Below, in pieces: positions 7,731 through 18,008 of a stretch of 64,000 bases of DNA. The position numbers and the translations under genes are program-made. Position 1 is the stretch's first letter; every line of letters begins with the position of its first letter. The notes beneath the pieces are model-generated. The model saw only the letters and a program-made list of their open reading frames with translations, did not search any database and was not told the origin of the DNA. The stretch is from an uncultured Bacteroidota bacterium (lineage in GTDB: Bacteria; Bacteroidota; Bacteroidia; Chitinophagales; Chitinophagaceae). The stretch spans positions 97,135-161,134 of the forward strand of contig CAIVEW010000025.1 of assembly GCA_903905065.1 (NCBI GenBank). Direction: 5' to 3'.

Positions 7731-8525
7731 ATGGCCAAAGTTGTTCGTTCACAAAAGAAGGGTGCTGAAAAAAAGGAACTGAAAGTAGGCAGTATATTGA
7801 TTACGCAACCGCGCCCCGAAACGGAAAAATCTCCATATTTTGACCTTGCCAAAAAATACAGTTTACAGCTTGATTTTCATCCGTTTATTCGCGTGGAAGG
7901 GCTCAGCGGCAAGGATTTTCGCAAACAAAGGGTGGACATTACAGAGTTTACCGCAATAATTTTTACAAGCCGTTATGCTGTCGACCATTTTTTCAGAATA
8001 TGTGAGGAACTGAAGCTGAAGGTGTCGCAGGACATGAAGTATTTCTGCATAACTGAAGCAGTGGCGCTCTACTTGCAGAAATTTATTCTTTACCGCAAGC
8101 GCAAGGTTTTCTACTCTGCAGATGGAAGCACGCAAGGCCTGCTGGAAGTAATCGGAAAGCATAAGAATGAAAAGTATATCCTTCCCGTTTCCGATACAGC
8201 AAAAAATGATATTGCGCAGTACCTGATAAAGCATAACATAAAATATGCGGAAGCTACCCTGTACCGCATGGTCTCGAACGATATCGGTCCTGTAATGAAA
8301 ATGTCTTACGACATGATCGTTTTTTTCAGTCCTTTCAGCGTCCAGACCTTATTCGATCATGACCCTGCATTCAAGCAAAATGGCACCATGATCGGAGCTT
8401 TTGGGCCCACGACAGCCAAAGCTGTTGAAGACAGTGGCTTGCGCCTGGATATTAAAGCCCCTGCAGTAAATGCGCCATCAATGGTGTCTGCGCTGGAGTT
8501 ATTCTTATCTGCCATAAAAAAATAA
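7731..8525 (+). CDS. hemD: Uroporphyrinogen-III synthase
   Basis: A 264-residue protein of the HemD fold, which closes and inverts hydroxymethylbilane to uroporphyrinogen III in haem synthesis. Seen features: SILITQPRPETEKSPYF at the start of the first lobe, TAIIFTSRYAVDHFF (first-domain phosphate/substrate loop), and IVFFSPFSVQTLF with the late IGAFGPTTAKAVEDSGL motif of the second lobe. Sequence identity in this family is low, but the motifs and the DUF4271 neighbour agree. The ATG at 7731 is preferred over a TTG two codons upstream. A TACCTTTG element at 7601-7608, inside the DUF4271 gene, could give it a separate promoter. Confidence 0.85.
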   Translation: MAKVVRSQKKGAEKKELKVGSILITQPRPETEKSPYFDLAKKYSLQLDFHPFIRVEGLSGKDFRKQRVDITEFTAIIFTSRYAVDHFFRICEELKLKVSQDMKYFCITEAVALYLQKFILYRKRKVFYSADGSTQGLLEVIGKHKNEKYILPVSDTAKNDIAQYLIKHNIKYAEATLYRMVSNDIGPVMKMSYDMIVFFSPFSVQTLFDHDPAFKQNGTMIGAFGPTTAKAVEDSGLRLDIKAPAVNAPSMVSALELFLSAIKK

Positions 8526-8585
8526 GTAAGCGACGCATGTAAAAGATCATTGGCAAAGTTTTGCCTTGATGTGTAACACGACCAA

Positions 8586-9401
8586 ATGAAAAAAGTACTA
8601 TTATTCCTCTGTATAACAGCTACATTTTTTTCTGCGAACGCAGGCACTATCAGCCTTGGGTATTTTTCACAGGATGTCTTGTTATGGCGATTCTGGGAGG
8701 TAGATAGCAGTGGTACGCCAAAACCCAAAATACTGGTTTACAACATAAGCAATAAGCCGGTTTCTTTTATTGTTAAAAAAACAAATTCCCGTGGCGGAAT
8801 TGAACCCGCTGAAAAGGCAATGCTTGCCAGCCGGTTTCACTTGCTCACAGACACCGTCGTGCAGGAAGTGATCGTAGGTCCCCATAGCCACAGCGTTTAT
8901 GACATTGCCGTCTTAAAAGGCAGCGGTTTATACGATGCTGTTCTGATCAACTGGGTATATTGTGGTATTATGCCCGAATTGCAGGAGGTGAATCTCGACA
9001 AATACACCAGCAAATATTATTCTTATGAGGGAGTAGCAGGAAGTATGAATTGCCTGATAAGCAAGAATAACCTTTTCACAGAGCGCGGGCAGGAAGACAA
9101 CACCACTTTATTTTTTGACTGCACTTACAAGCCCTTTAACGAAAAGAGCAGGGAGCTTGAAGCGCGTATTAATGAAGGCGTAGAAATGGTGTCGCTTTAC
9201 CTCGGCACGGATCGTTACGAGCTTTCAGAAACGAATAAACGCACTGAATTTGTCGTTAACATCGAACACATCCCGTCTTTTACGATCAACATGATCTATA
9301 AAATAGGTCGCAATGACCTCGTCCCCGGCATCAGATTCCACAACAGGATTCCGGAACGTAATTTCAACATGGACTGCTGGATACCCGTATTCGTTAAGTA
9401 A
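8586..9401 (+). CDS. Secreted protein of unknown function
   Basis: A 271-residue protein with a clear signal peptide (MKKVLLFLCITATFFSANAG). The mature part lacks membrane segments and recognisable motifs; it alternates short hydrophobic strands with polar turns (for example PKPKILVYNISNKPVSFIVKK), suggesting a beta-sandwich, and has few Cys. No T9SS sorting domain is present at the C-terminus, so it is probably periplasmic. It follows hemD by 60 bases; a perfect 14-bp palindrome-like GGCAAAGTTTTGCC lies about 20 bases before the ATG. Confidence 0.6.
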   Translation: MKKVLLFLCITATFFSANAGTISLGYFSQDVLLWRFWEVDSSGTPKPKILVYNISNKPVSFIVKKTNSRGGIEPAEKAMLASRFHLLTDTVVQEVIVGPHSHSVYDIAVLKGSGLYDAVLINWVYCGIMPELQEVNLDKYTSKYYSYEGVAGSMNCLISKNNLFTERGQEDNTTLFFDCTYKPFNEKSRELEARINEGVEMVSLYLGTDRYELSETNKRTEFVVNIEHIPSFTINMIYKIGRNDLVPGIRFHNRIPERNFNMDCWIPVFVK

Positions 9402-9514
9402 AGAAACTAGTTAAGGGGTTGGCTTAATTATGGGGTCATTCCTTACACACCTGATAAATTTAGCTAAATTAGCATCCCCAAGACCAGTGTATAGCATTAG
9501 CTAAATGCTTGGTA

Positions 9515-9544
9515 CCCCTCCTATGCCGACAGGCAGGTTAGGGG
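9515..9544. repeat. REP-like imperfect hairpin
   Basis: An imperfect inverted repeat with a CCCCT/AGGGG base, an internal loop and a TGCC-GACA-GGCA tip lies in the 159-base spacer between the secreted protein gene and the YyaL-like gene. The same GGCAGG core recurs at about 59008-59027. The rest of the spacer is AT-rich with repeated TTAGCTAAAT-like words. Confidence 0.45.
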
Positions 9545-9560
9545 ACAGGGGTTTTACATT

Positions 9561-11603
9561 ATGGCCAACCGACTGATCCACGAACAAAGCCCTTACTTAT
9601 TGCAGCATGCCAATAACCCTGTGAACTGGTATCCATGGGGCGACGAAGCATTTGAAAAAGCAGCTACGGAAAACAAACCGGTACTTGTAAGTATAGGCTA
9701 TGCAGCCTGTCACTGGTGCCATGTTATGGAGCATGAAAGCTTTGAAAATGAAGCGGTGGCTGCATACATGAACGAACACTTCGTGTGCATAAAAGTAGAC
9801 CGCGAAGAACACCCCGATGTAGACCACATGTACATGGATGCAGTGCAGGCTATCGGCGGCAGCGGCGGATGGCCGCTCAATGTGTTTGTAACACCACAAC
9901 GAGCACCATTCTATGGGGGCACCTATTATCCGCCACGTGCGGCATACAACCGGCCGTCATGGACGCAATTGCTGCGGCGTATGACCGAACTATGGGAAGA
10001 CGAACACGACCAGGTTACACAGCAGGCGGACCAGATGATACAGCACCTGCGCCAGGCATCTCAGCGCATGACTTTTTCTCATAAAGATGGCGCAATAACG
10101 GGAAAAGATGCCTGCCGGAAAATAGCAGACAATCTGCTGAAGCAGGCAGATAAAGAGCAGGGGGGATTTGGCAGCGCACCTAAGTTTCCCGGTACAATGG
10201 CAATCAGTTTTTTACTGGAGCACTATCATTTTACCGGCTATGAGCCTGCACGGCAGCATGCCCTGCGCAGCCTTGATGCAATGTCGGAGGGCGGCATATA
10301 TGACCAGCTAGGTGGCGGCTTTGCCCGGTATGCCACCGACAGGAACTGGCTGATACCGCACTTCGAGAAAATGCTCTACGATAATGCATTGCTGATCGGC
10401 ACTCTATGCGATGCCTATGCGATTACAAAAGATGTGCGTTATAAAGCTACTGCTGAAGAAACAATAGCGTTTATAGAGCGGGAGTTAAAAGACAAGAGCG
10501 GAGGCTACTACTGCGCACTCGATGCGGATAGCGAGGGAGTGGAAGGTAAATTCTACACCTGGAAATGGGATGAATGGATAAGTGCATTGGGTGAGCACGA
10601 TACAGTAGTTGCGCAATATTTCGGTGTCAGCGAACACGGCAACTGGGAGGAGACGAACATACTGCACGTGGCTATGAGTATAGCGGAGGTGGCGGCGGAA
10701 AACCGGTTGAGTATTGAAGAAGTCGAAGCCCGCATAGACACCGCAAAACATAAGCTGCTGGCGAAGCGTAGCGGGAGAATAAGGCCAATGACAGATGATA
10801 AATGCCTGCTTTCCTGGAATGCACTGTATAATATCGCTCTAAGCAAGGCTGGGGTGGTCTTTCATAGCGATAAATACCTGCAGCTGGCAACTGCTCATAT
10901 GCAATGGATGAGCGCGCAATTTGAAAACAGTGGAAGGCTGCTGCACACCTGGAAAAATGGCACAGCGAAAATACCAGCCAAACTGGATGACTACGCATAC
11001 CTGGCGCAGGCCCGATTGCAGTTGGCATCAGCGACAGGGGACAACAAATTCGTATTGAAAGCCGGCGAGTTGATTGAAACGGTTATCAGCGAGTTCAACG
11101 CTGGTAGTGCTCCCGGGGATTCTTTCTTCTATTACACCGCTGAAACTCAAAAGGATATACCTGTACGTAAAGTGGACCTGTATGATGGCGCTACACCCTC
11201 TGCCAATGCGGTAATGGCGCATAATCTGTGGATATGCGGCATGTGCCTGGAGAAGAGCGGATGGATAGAAATGGCGCAAGGCATGTGGCGCAACATGAAC
11301 GGCACTGCAGTGAGGTACAGCCAGTCATTCGGTTATTGGGCACTAATGCTGCAAAGGCAGGCGGAAGGGCTTAAAACAGTGGTCTGCACGGGCGCCAAAG
11401 CAAGTGCATACCTTCGGGAAATACAGGAAACCTCTTTACCGCAAGCCTACATCCTCACTTCACAAAAAGAAATATCTGATTTGCCGATATTTGAAAAAAA
11501 AATTTTTGCTGATAAAATGTATATATTTGTTTGCACAGAACAGGCCTGCCTATCGCCTGTGAGCAGCGTTGCGGAGGCGCTTCGCCTTATCAACAAATTA
11601 TGA
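9561..11603 (+). CDS. Thioredoxin-domain protein of the YyaL/DUF255 (SSP411) family
   Basis: A 680-residue cytoplasmic protein. The first ~160 residues are the DUF255 thioredoxin-like domain with [21 protein letters not shown] and the redox-type motif CHWCHVM at about residues 51-57, then [11 protein letters not shown] and GGTYYPP. The remainder is an (alpha/alpha)6-barrel-like domain resembling six-hairpin glycosidases, with [16 protein letters not shown] and [13 protein letters not shown]. Human SPATA20 and bacterial YyaL share this plan; the biochemical role is not established. Length fits the family. It lies upstream of gldK, separated by 177 bases. Confidence 0.85.
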   Translation: MANRLIHEQSPYLLQHANNPVNWYPWGDEAFEKAATENKPVLVSIGYAACHWCHVMEHESFENEAVAAYMNEHFVCIKVDREEHPDVDHMYMDAVQAIGGSGGWPLNVFVTPQRAPFYGGTYYPPRAAYNRPSWTQLLRRMTELWEDEHDQVTQQADQMIQHLRQASQRMTFSHKDGAITGKDACRKIADNLLKQADKEQGGFGSAPKFPGTMAISFLLEHYHFTGYEPARQHALRSLDAMSEGGIYDQLGGGFARYATDRNWLIPHFEKMLYDNALLIGTLCDAYAITKDVRYKATAEETIAFIERELKDKSGGYYCALDADSEGVEGKFYTWKWDEWISALGEHDTVVAQYFGVSEHGNWEETNILHVAMSIAEVAAENRLSIEEVEARIDTAKHKLLAKRSGRIRPMTDDKCLLSWNALYNIALSKAGVVFHSDKYLQLATAHMQWMSAQFENSGRLLHTWKNGTAKIPAKLDDYAYLAQARLQLASATGDNKFVLKAGELIETVISEFNAGSAPGDSFFYYTAETQKDIPVRKVDLYDGATPSANAVMAHNLWICGMCLEKSGWIEMAQGMWRNMNGTAVRYSQSFGYWALMLQRQAEGLKTVVCTGAKASAYLREIQETSLPQAYILTSQKEISDLPIFEKKIFADKMYIFVCTEQACLSPVSSVAEALRLINKL

Positions 11604-11780
11604 ATCGCTATAAAAAATTGAGATTTTTTTATACTTTTGAGCGGTAAGCCGTGCAAACAAATTTTTGCCGAAACTTGTATTTTTGGAAAAAACTTTGAAT
11701 ATTGTGCGTCCGTTCTGTAGTGTGAAGAGGAAAAGATGAAAATATTTACTTGCAAAATTGCAAAAACAATACACAGTAGT

Positions 11781-13058
11781 ATGAAAAAAACTTCCCTGAA
11801 GGTCACAGCTTTAGCATTGCTCGCACTTGCTTCAGGCTGTGGACAAGCGGGCTCCAATGGCCAGTTAGTAGGTGATCAATCGAGACTTAATTATAGGGCG
11901 CCACTGCCGATAGGAATGGTGTACGTTCCGTCCGGTTCCTATAAGATGGGAGCAAGTGATGAGGATATACGTGGCAGAAATGACGCGACTATACACACCG
12001 TCCAGCTTTTAGGTTTTTACATGGACGCTACCGAGATCTCCAACCAGGAGTATCGCCAGTTTACTAATTACGTAAGGGATTCTATCGCCAACACGATACT
12101 TGGTAATTTTAAAGACAACCCGGATGGTACCCAGCGCCTTGATATGAGCAAGCATATCAACTGGAGAGACCCGGAATTGCAGGACCAGTTGGCTGCAATG
12201 TATTTGCCTGCTGAGCAGTCAGGCTGGGGCGTGAAAGAACTGGACGCAAGCAAATTGAGGTACCACTATGTTACTTACGATTATGCCGGTGCTGTACAAC
12301 ACCCTAACGAGCTAAAATCAAAATACAATATTTCTCACGATGAATCAGCTTATCCGGATACTACGGTTTGGGTTCGTCAGTTCAACTATGCTTTCAACGA
12401 ACCTATTGCACAGCAATATTTTTGGTTCCAGGGCTTTAACAAATATCCTGTCGTAGGTGTTACCTGGAATCAGGCGCATGCATTCTGCGATTGGCGTACA
12501 AATATGTGGAAAGGAGAGCGTCAGAAACAAAGGTTATATACCGAAAGCAGGTTCCGTCTCCCAACTGAGGAAGAGTGGGAATGGGCTGCACGCGGTGGCC
12601 GTAACGAATCTCCTTATCCATGGGGCGGACCTTACATCATCAACAAGAAAGGTTGTTACCTGGCTAACTTTAAACCACAGCGCGGCAACTATGCAGCGGA
12701 TGGAGGCCTTTATACTGTACCGGTTGATTGGTACGCAGCAAATGACTACGGCCTGAAAAACATGTCAGGAAACGTATCTGAGTGGACGGAGTCCGCATAC
12801 TTCGGCGGCACTTACAACCAGATGGCGGATATCAACCCAAGCGTTACCTATAATGCACAGCCAAATGAGGGTAAAGACAGGCCCTATATGACCCGCAAAG
12901 TAGTACGCGGTGGAAGCTGGCGCGATGTGGCTTACTTCCTGCAGGTAAGTACCCGCGACTATGAGTTCCAGGATACCGCAAAAGCATACATCGGTTTCCG
13001 TTGCGTATACACGGAGACTGTGCCCGCTCTGAGTAACAGGCGTCCTGTAAGAAAATAA
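11781..13058 (+). CDS. gldK: Type IX secretion/gliding lipoprotein GldK (PorK)
   Basis: A 425-residue lipoprotein: leader MKKTSLKVTALALLALASGC with the lipobox Cys at residue 20, then a formylglycine-generating-enzyme-like (FGE-sulfatase) domain with GFYMDATEISNQEYRQF, RLPTEEEWEWAARGG, MSGNVSEWTES and the closing VVRGGSWRD...IGFRCVY. GldK forms the periplasmic ring with GldN under the T9SS outer-membrane translocon. An upstream ATG (11736) in the same frame is rejected since it would bury the lipobox signal. Two -7-like elements (11632-11639, 11678-11685) lie in the spacer upstream. First gene of gldKLMN. Confidence 0.95.
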   Translation: MKKTSLKVTALALLALASGCGQAGSNGQLVGDQSRLNYRAPLPIGMVYVPSGSYKMGASDEDIRGRNDATIHTVQLLGFYMDATEISNQEYRQFTNYVRDSIANTILGNFKDNPDGTQRLDMSKHINWRDPELQDQLAAMYLPAEQSGWGVKELDASKLRYHYVTYDYAGAVQHPNELKSKYNISHDESAYPDTTVWVRQFNYAFNEPIAQQYFWFQGFNKYPVVGVTWNQAHAFCDWRTNMWKGERQKQRLYTESRFRLPTEEEWEWAARGGRNESPYPWGGPYIINKKGCYLANFKPQRGNYAADGGLYTVPVDWYAANDYGLKNMSGNVSEWTESAYFGGTYNQMADINPSVTYNAQPNEGKDRPYMTRKVVRGGSWRDVAYFLQVSTRDYEFQDTAKAYIGFRCVYTETVPALSNRRPVRK

Positions 13059-13105
13059 GAAATTTATCAGACTTTTTATAAACAACAAAGAAAAAATCAG
13101 CCAAA

Positions 13106-13921
13106 ATGAATTCGATAGCACTCTTTTTTGAGAAGAAACAAGGTAAGTACATTAAGAACCTGATCATCGGCCTTGGTGCCTCGGTGGTACTGTTGGGCGC
13201 TCTCTTTAAGATACAGCACTATCCCGGTGCAAGTATCATGCTTAACTGCGGTATGTTCACCGAAGTGTTCATCTTTGCGCTGCTGGGTCTTCTTCCTCCG
13301 CATGCGGATTACTACTGGGAGCGTTTTTACCCGGATATCACTACTAACCCGCATGTAGAAGCTTACGAAAAAGGCCTTAAGGAGCCACATAAAGCCGGTG
13401 ATGCGCCTTCTAAATCATTGGATAAGATGATGGAGGAAGCACAGATCAACCCAGCTAACCTGCGCCGCCTGAGTGATAATTTCCAGAAATTTGGCCAGAC
13501 CGTGGAGCAGATGAAGGACATAACTGATGTTACAGCTGCTACAGGTGTATATTCACAGAGTGCCCGCGAAGCTGCTGATGCTTTGGGCCAGATGAAAAAC
13601 ACTTTCCAGGGTGCTACAAAAACAATGAGCGCATTCAACGCTGCTGCTGAAGATACTACTAAGTTCCACCAGCAGGTTGTTGTATTGTCTAAGAACCTCG
13701 GTACGCTGAACCAGATATATGAAGTGGAACTGGCGGATGCAAATAACCACCTGAAAGCAATGAACAAGTTCTACAGCAACCTCGTAAACGCTTCTGAAGC
13801 TATGGCTGCGAGCGCTACTGACGCGACCGCTGCTAAAACACAGATTGGCTTGCTTGCCAAGAACCTGACTACGCTCAACCAGATATATGGCAACATGTTG
13901 TCTGCAATGCAGGGCCGTTAA
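13106..13921 (+). CDS. gldL: Type IX secretion motor protein GldL (PorL)
   Basis: A 271-residue inner-membrane protein with two membrane helices near the N-terminus (LIIGLGASVVLLGALFKI and FTEVFIFALLGLLPP) joined by the short loop HYPGASIMLNCGM, then a long cytoplasmic, largely helical domain with repeated LNQIYxxxL segments. GldL with GldM forms the proton-driven rotary motor that powers T9SS and gliding; the Lys/Glu charged positions of the family are in this membrane hairpin. It follows gldK by 47 bases and precedes gldM by 58. Confidence 0.95.
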   Translation: MNSIALFFEKKQGKYIKNLIIGLGASVVLLGALFKIQHYPGASIMLNCGMFTEVFIFALLGLLPPHADYYWERFYPDITTNPHVEAYEKGLKEPHKAGDAPSKSLDKMMEEAQINPANLRRLSDNFQKFGQTVEQMKDITDVTAATGVYSQSAREAADALGQMKNTFQGATKTMSAFNAAAEDTTKFHQQVVVLSKNLGTLNQIYEVELADANNHLKAMNKFYSNLVNASEAMAASATDATAAKTQIGLLAKNLTTLNQIYGNMLSAMQGR

Positions 13922-13979
13922 TATATGCCAAGTAATAGCTAGTAAACAATTTTAGTCTAACTATAGTAAAAATTAAAGA

Positions 13980-15566
13980 ATGTCTATACCTAAAGAGCCG
14001 CGACAGATAATGATCAACCTGATGTACCTGGTGTTGACCGCCCTGCTGGCCCTAAACGTATCTAATGAGATCCTTAATGCCTTCCGGACATTAAGTTCGA
14101 GCATTGATAGGTCTAATGTATCCATTGATCAGAAGAATAAGGATGTTTACGACGCGATAAAGGCGAACGAGCATGCTCCTGGGCAAGAGGCTAAGGTGAA
14201 ACCATTCCGTATAAAAGCGGATGAGGTAGTAAAACAGGCCGATGATCTGGTTAAGTATCTTGATGACTGGAAAAAGAGGATAGTGATGGAAGCCGGAGGG
14301 TATGCTAAGTACAAGGATGACTCGGAAGATACACATTTCCCGGACAGGATGGATAACATTGATGCAACAACCTCGCTGCTTGTGGAAAGGAAAGGCGGGG
14401 ACACCATCAAGAAGAGGATCGAAGATATGCGTACGTTCATGTTGAGCCAGGTTTTTGAAAAAGACAAGGCAGATATTAACCCGCTTATGCCTTTGAAAGT
14501 AGTTCCAGCCAAAAAGAATGATCATAATCCTACAGGCGACTGGAATATCGGGAACTTTGAGCACATGCCGGCAATTGCAGCATTGGCGCTTTTCTCCAAA
14601 TACCAGAACGACGTTCGTGCGAGTGAGGCACTGGTAATTAATAAGCTGTTTGAAGAAGCACATGGAAAGGATATCAAGTTCGATACAATAGCTGCCGTGG
14701 CTGTTCCTAAACAGAGCTATGTACTGGAAGGTGACAAGGTTGAAGCGTCGATACTGCTTGCAGCATTTAACAGGGAACAAAGGCCTACTATTGCCGGTAT
14801 GACTGGCGGTGGAAGCACTAAACCCGCCGTTGCTGGTGTAATTCCCTGGGAAACCGTTGCCCATGGTACTGGTTTGCAGACGGTTAACGGAACGATAGAA
14901 CTGAATACCGCTGAACAAGGCCTGGTTAAAAGGCAGTTTAAGTTTGAATACATGGTGGGTACCACCGGTGCTTCCATGCAGTTGGACAAAATGAACGTAT
15001 TTTATATCGGTGTTGAAAACCCTGTAACCGTAGCTGCTGCAGGATATTCGGTGGAAGACGTATCACTGGATATTCCGGGCGCCGTTGTTACCGGTTCAAA
15101 AGGGCATTATTCTATCACCGTAGACAAGGTTGGAAATGTTGATGTAAAGATTCTTGCCAAAACGAAAGAAGGGTCAAAGAAAGTGGTGGGTGGTATGCCC
15201 GTTCGCGTAAAACGTATTCCGAACCCGATTACAAAAATTGGTGGAACACCCGGTGGTGGCATGAGTGCAGCATTGTTCCGTGCGCAGATCGCTCCACAGG
15301 CCGCGCTTGATAACTTCGACTTTGATACTAAATTTGTGATCACGCATTTTACTTATTCCGTTTTGCATAAGGGGGAAATTATTGGCCCATACGAAGTCAA
15401 GAATCCTAATGGTTGCCGTCTTACCGGTATTGGTGCAAATACTAACATAGAAAAAAGTATGACACAGCTTAGGCCTAATGACCGTGTGTTTATTGATGAG
15501 ATAAAAGCCGTAGGGCCTGATAAGCAGGTAAGGGCGTTACCCCCAATAAGCTTTAGTTTAAATTAA
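13980..15566 (+). CDS. gldM: Type IX secretion motor protein GldM (PorM)
   Basis: A 528-residue protein opening SIPKEPRQIMINLMYLVLTA, the conserved GldM start with a single inner-membrane helix, then a large periplasmic part made of four domains (helical bundle about 40-220, beta domains to the end). The motif MINLMYLVLTALLALNVS and C-terminal FRVKNPNG-like region (GPYEVKNPNGCRL) fit. GldM dimers couple the inner-membrane motor to the GldK/GldN ring. Length is normal for the family (about 510-530). Confidence 0.95.
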   Translation: MSIPKEPRQIMINLMYLVLTALLALNVSNEILNAFRTLSSSIDRSNVSIDQKNKDVYDAIKANEHAPGQEAKVKPFRIKADEVVKQADDLVKYLDDWKKRIVMEAGGYAKYKDDSEDTHFPDRMDNIDATTSLLVERKGGDTIKKRIEDMRTFMLSQVFEKDKADINPLMPLKVVPAKKNDHNPTGDWNIGNFEHMPAIAALALFSKYQNDVRASEALVINKLFEEAHGKDIKFDTIAAVAVPKQSYVLEGDKVEASILLAAFNREQRPTIAGMTGGGSTKPAVAGVIPWETVAHGTGLQTVNGTIELNTAEQGLVKRQFKFEYMVGTTGASMQLDKMNVFYIGVENPVTVAAAGYSVEDVSLDIPGAVVTGSKGHYSITVDKVGNVDVKILAKTKEGSKKVVGGMPVRVKRIPNPITKIGGTPGGGMSAALFRAQIAPQAALDNFDFDTKFVITHFTYSVLHKGEIIGPYEVKNPNGCRLTGIGANTNIEKSMTQLRPNDRVFIDEIKAVGPDKQVRALPPISFSLN

Positions 15567-15595
15567 TTAATTTAGTACAAAAAAACCAGAAGGAT

Positions 15596-16507
15596 ATGAC
15601 CATCCTGAATTCATACAGATTAACCGCCGCGACGGTATTGTTGCTTGCCACAGGTACAGCATTTGCCCAGGGCGGATCAGCAACAGACCAGCCAATCTCG
15701 GCCACGCAGAAGGGCGTGAACAAAGATTGGATGCCGTCCAAAACAAATGACGGAGCCTATGACCGGGTTTCTTCGCACGCAAGTGTGCCGATTCCATGGC
15801 AGCCGATTCGTGAAAGCGACATCCTGTGGAAAAAGCGCGTTTGGCGTGAAATTGATACCCGTGAGAAACAAAACGTGGCTTTTCGTTACGCAGGCGATGA
15901 AAGTACCGGTGGCGGTATGTTCATAGAAATACTGATAGATGCGTTGAAGACCGGTAAGATAAAAGGTTATAAGCAATTTGATGACCGTTTTACCCAGGTA
16001 ATGAGCAAGGAGGACGTTATGGAGACCGTAGCAAGCAAACCGGACACCCAGACCATCCTTGACCCGATCGAGAACAAAGAAATACAGAAGATCATCCAGA
16101 GGGATTTCGACCCTACAGCTATTAGGAAATTTAGGATCAAAGAAGACTGGATTTTTGACCGTAACCAGGGGCAAATGGTGGTGAGGATTGTTGGAATTGC
16201 GCCCATAATAGATGTGTATGGTGATGATGGGGTTTTTCGTGGTTCGAAGGCTATGTTCTGGCTGTATTACCCGGATATCCGCAACCTGCTTGCACAATAT
16301 GAAGTGTACAACCCCGAGAACGATATTGCGCGCTATACATGGGATGAATTTTTTGAAAGCCGCCAGTTTTCTTCTAAGATCACCAAGGTAAGCAATCCGT
16401 TTGGCTCTGAGTTTAAAGATAACCTTACGCCTATGGAGTCTTTGTTTGAAGGTAAGCATGTGGCTGAAGAAATATTCAATAAGGAAGTGGATATGTGGGT
16501 TTATTAA
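15596..16507 (+). CDS. gldN: Type IX secretion protein GldN (PorN)
   Basis: A 303-residue periplasmic protein with a signal peptide (ILNSYRLTAATVLLLATGTAFAQ), followed by the GldN core including PWQPIRESDILWKKRVWREID, KIRNLLA-type PDIRNLLAQYEVYNPEND and TWDEFFESRQFSSKI. GldN binds GldK in the periplasmic ring of the T9SS. The gene is the last of the gldKLMN unit and is followed after 41 bases by a strong terminator (16549-16579). The porP/sprF gene that precedes porK in some Bacteroidota is not present here. Confidence 0.95.
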   Translation: MTILNSYRLTAATVLLLATGTAFAQGGSATDQPISATQKGVNKDWMPSKTNDGAYDRVSSHASVPIPWQPIRESDILWKKRVWREIDTREKQNVAFRYAGDESTGGGMFIEILIDALKTGKIKGYKQFDDRFTQVMSKEDVMETVASKPDTQTILDPIENKEIQKIIQRDFDPTAIRKFRIKEDWIFDRNQGQMVVRIVGIAPIIDVYGDDGVFRGSKAMFWLYYPDIRNLLAQYEVYNPENDIARYTWDEFFESRQFSSKITKVSNPFGSEFKDNLTPMESLFEGKHVAEEIFNKEVDMWVY

Positions 16508-16548
16508 TAACCCGATAGGAACAAGTCAAGCAAAACATTGTTTTATAT

Positions 16549-16579
16549 GAAGCCTCCGATACGATCGGGGGCTTCTTTA
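16549..16579 (+). terminator. Intrinsic terminator of the gldKLMN operon
   Basis: A 12-bp stem (16549-16560 with 16564-16575, one G-T type mismatch) with an ACG loop, followed by TTTATT. Placed 41 bases after the gldN stop. Confidence 0.8.
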
Positions 16580-16619
16580 TTGTTGATCGCAGTATTATCT
16601 TGCAAAACAATCTCTGCCG

Positions 16620-17345
16620 ATGATGAATGTGGAAAAACCCAGCCTGGAAGTATGCCTTTCGCCTGCATTGTTGCATTTATACGATACCAGTGATGCAGTA
16701 GTGGTCATCATTGACATTTTCAGGGCAACATCTACCATCACCGCTGCGCTGCATAACGGTGCCAGGTGTGTGATACCGGTGGCGTCTGTGGCCGAATGTA
16801 TCGCTATAGGAGAATCGACGCCCAACAGCCTCACCGCAGGCGAGCGCGATGGGAAGATTGCCGAAGGCCTGCAATATGGCAATTCTCCGCTAGAATACCC
16901 ACCTCTTTTCGTGAATGGTAAGACGCTAGTGCTAACCACTACCAATGGTACACGCCTTTTGCATATGGTAAAGGATGCGGCCGCGATACTTATTGGGTCA
17001 TTTCTGAACTTGCATGCTTTGTGCGCCCACCTGCTCTTGCAGGAAAAAAGAGTGATACTGGGCTGCGCCTCCTGGAAGGACAGGTTTAACCTGGAGGACA
17101 CACTGTTTGCGGGCGCTGTGGCCAACGAGTTGCAGCATGCTTTTGAAATAAAGGATGACAGCGCACGGGCTGCAAGGCACCTGTATGAATGCGCCAAAGG
17201 TCAGCACCTGATCGAGTTCCTGAAAGACAGCTCACATTATCGGCGCCTGGCCGCCTATGGGCTCGAAGAGGAGATGAAATATTGTGTGACCCCAGACCTG
17301 CACCCCTGCGTTCCATATCTGCGCGGCAGGGAGATCGTTATTTGA
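16620..17345 (+). CDS. comB: 2-phosphosulfolactate phosphatase family (ComB)
   Basis: A 241-residue protein of the ComB family, which in methanogens removes phosphate from (R)-2-phospho-3-sulfolactate in coenzyme M synthesis and needs Mg2+. Seen motifs: DIFRATSTITAALHNGA (about 32-48), AGERDGKIAEG with the following YGNSP (about 74-91), TTTNGTRLL (about 102-110) and ASWKDRFNLEDTLFAGA. Many Bacteroidota carry it although they do not make coenzyme M, so the native substrate may differ (sulfolactate or a related sulfonate). It has a separate transcription unit behind the gldN terminator; a second ATG one codon in is equally possible. Confidence 0.85.
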   Translation: MMNVEKPSLEVCLSPALLHLYDTSDAVVVIIDIFRATSTITAALHNGARCVIPVASVAECIAIGESTPNSLTAGERDGKIAEGLQYGNSPLEYPPLFVNGKTLVLTTTNGTRLLHMVKDAAAILIGSFLNLHALCAHLLLQEKRVILGCASWKDRFNLEDTLFAGAVANELQHAFEIKDDSARAARHLYECAKGQHLIEFLKDSSHYRRLAAYGLEEEMKYCVTPDLHPCVPYLRGREIVI

Positions 17346-17380
17346 GATAAAAAATCAATCATTATTTACCGCGTTCCGAA

Positions 17381-17429
17381 AATTAAAAAGGCCCGTTCAG
17401 CTATTAAAGCTAAACGGGCCTTTTTAATT
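17381..17429. terminator. Bidirectional intrinsic terminator
   Basis: A long inverted repeat with GGCCCGTT/AACGGGCC core, one mismatch, bounded by AAAAA and TTTTT. It sits between convergent comB (plus) and the EGF-like lipoprotein (minus) and can serve both. Confidence 0.85.
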
Positions 17430-17442
17430 ATTTTTTAAAAAA

Positions 17443-17976
17443 TTACTGCCTTGCCATATTGGTGAAGGTATAAATAACTATCGCAGAAGTAGTGTTGTCC
17501 GTTTCTGTTAATGTTATTGAAGCAATAGAATTGCTTACATTACCCGTTCCTGTGTAAGTTTTACCGTTAGCAACAGTAGATGATACGGTAAATACAGAGT
17601 TGGAACCAAGGGTGGTGAGGGTGATTGGTAACGATACAACAGGTGCTGTTGTGTTGTCTTCAATAACCAGGTTCATAGCGGTAACGCTGCTGCCGGGTGC
17701 AGTGAACACGAAACTCCAGCCGGTATATGTGCCTTGGGGTGTTGCATTATCATAACCATTTCCTTTATATGTGCCAACGTACCCGTTCCTGTAAACGCTG
17801 TCACAACTTGTACCAAAGTATCCGGTTACACAGGTACAATTACCGCCACTGCAGGTACCGCCATTGTTACAAGTAACATCCTTGCAGGCATCCTTGCTGC
17901 AGGATGTGTACAATACCGCTGAAAATACGCCTAGCGTCACGAACGTGGCTAACAAAATGTGCTTAATTGACTTCAT
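17443..17976 (-). CDS. EGF-like-domain lipoprotein, copy C
   Basis: A 177-residue paralogue of the two genes near 3 kb. Leader MKSIKHILLATFVTLGVFSA ends in LYTSCSKD, giving a lipobox Cys at about residue 26; six Cys follow with EGF spacing C-x4-C-x5-C-x4-C-x-C-x8-C (about 31-58); then YRNGYVGTYKGNGYDN and a Thr-rich beta domain that contains GKTYTGTGNVSN, comparable to GATYSGNGILY in copy A. The conserved YKGN joint after the EGF module is shared with copy B. A consensus promoter is at 18009-18040. Function unknown. Confidence 0.7.
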   Translation of the reverse strand: MKSIKHILLATFVTLGVFSAVLYTSCSKDACKDVTCNNGGTCSGGNCTCVTGYFGTSCDSVYRNGYVGTYKGNGYDNATPQGTYTGWSFVFTAPGSSVTAMNLVIEDNTTAPVVSLPITLTTLGSNSVFTVSSTVANGKTYTGTGNVSNSIASITLTETDNTTSAIVIYTFTNMARQ

Positions 17977-18008
17977 AAATCTGTTTTTTTAGTGAGTAAA
18001 TGTTTTGC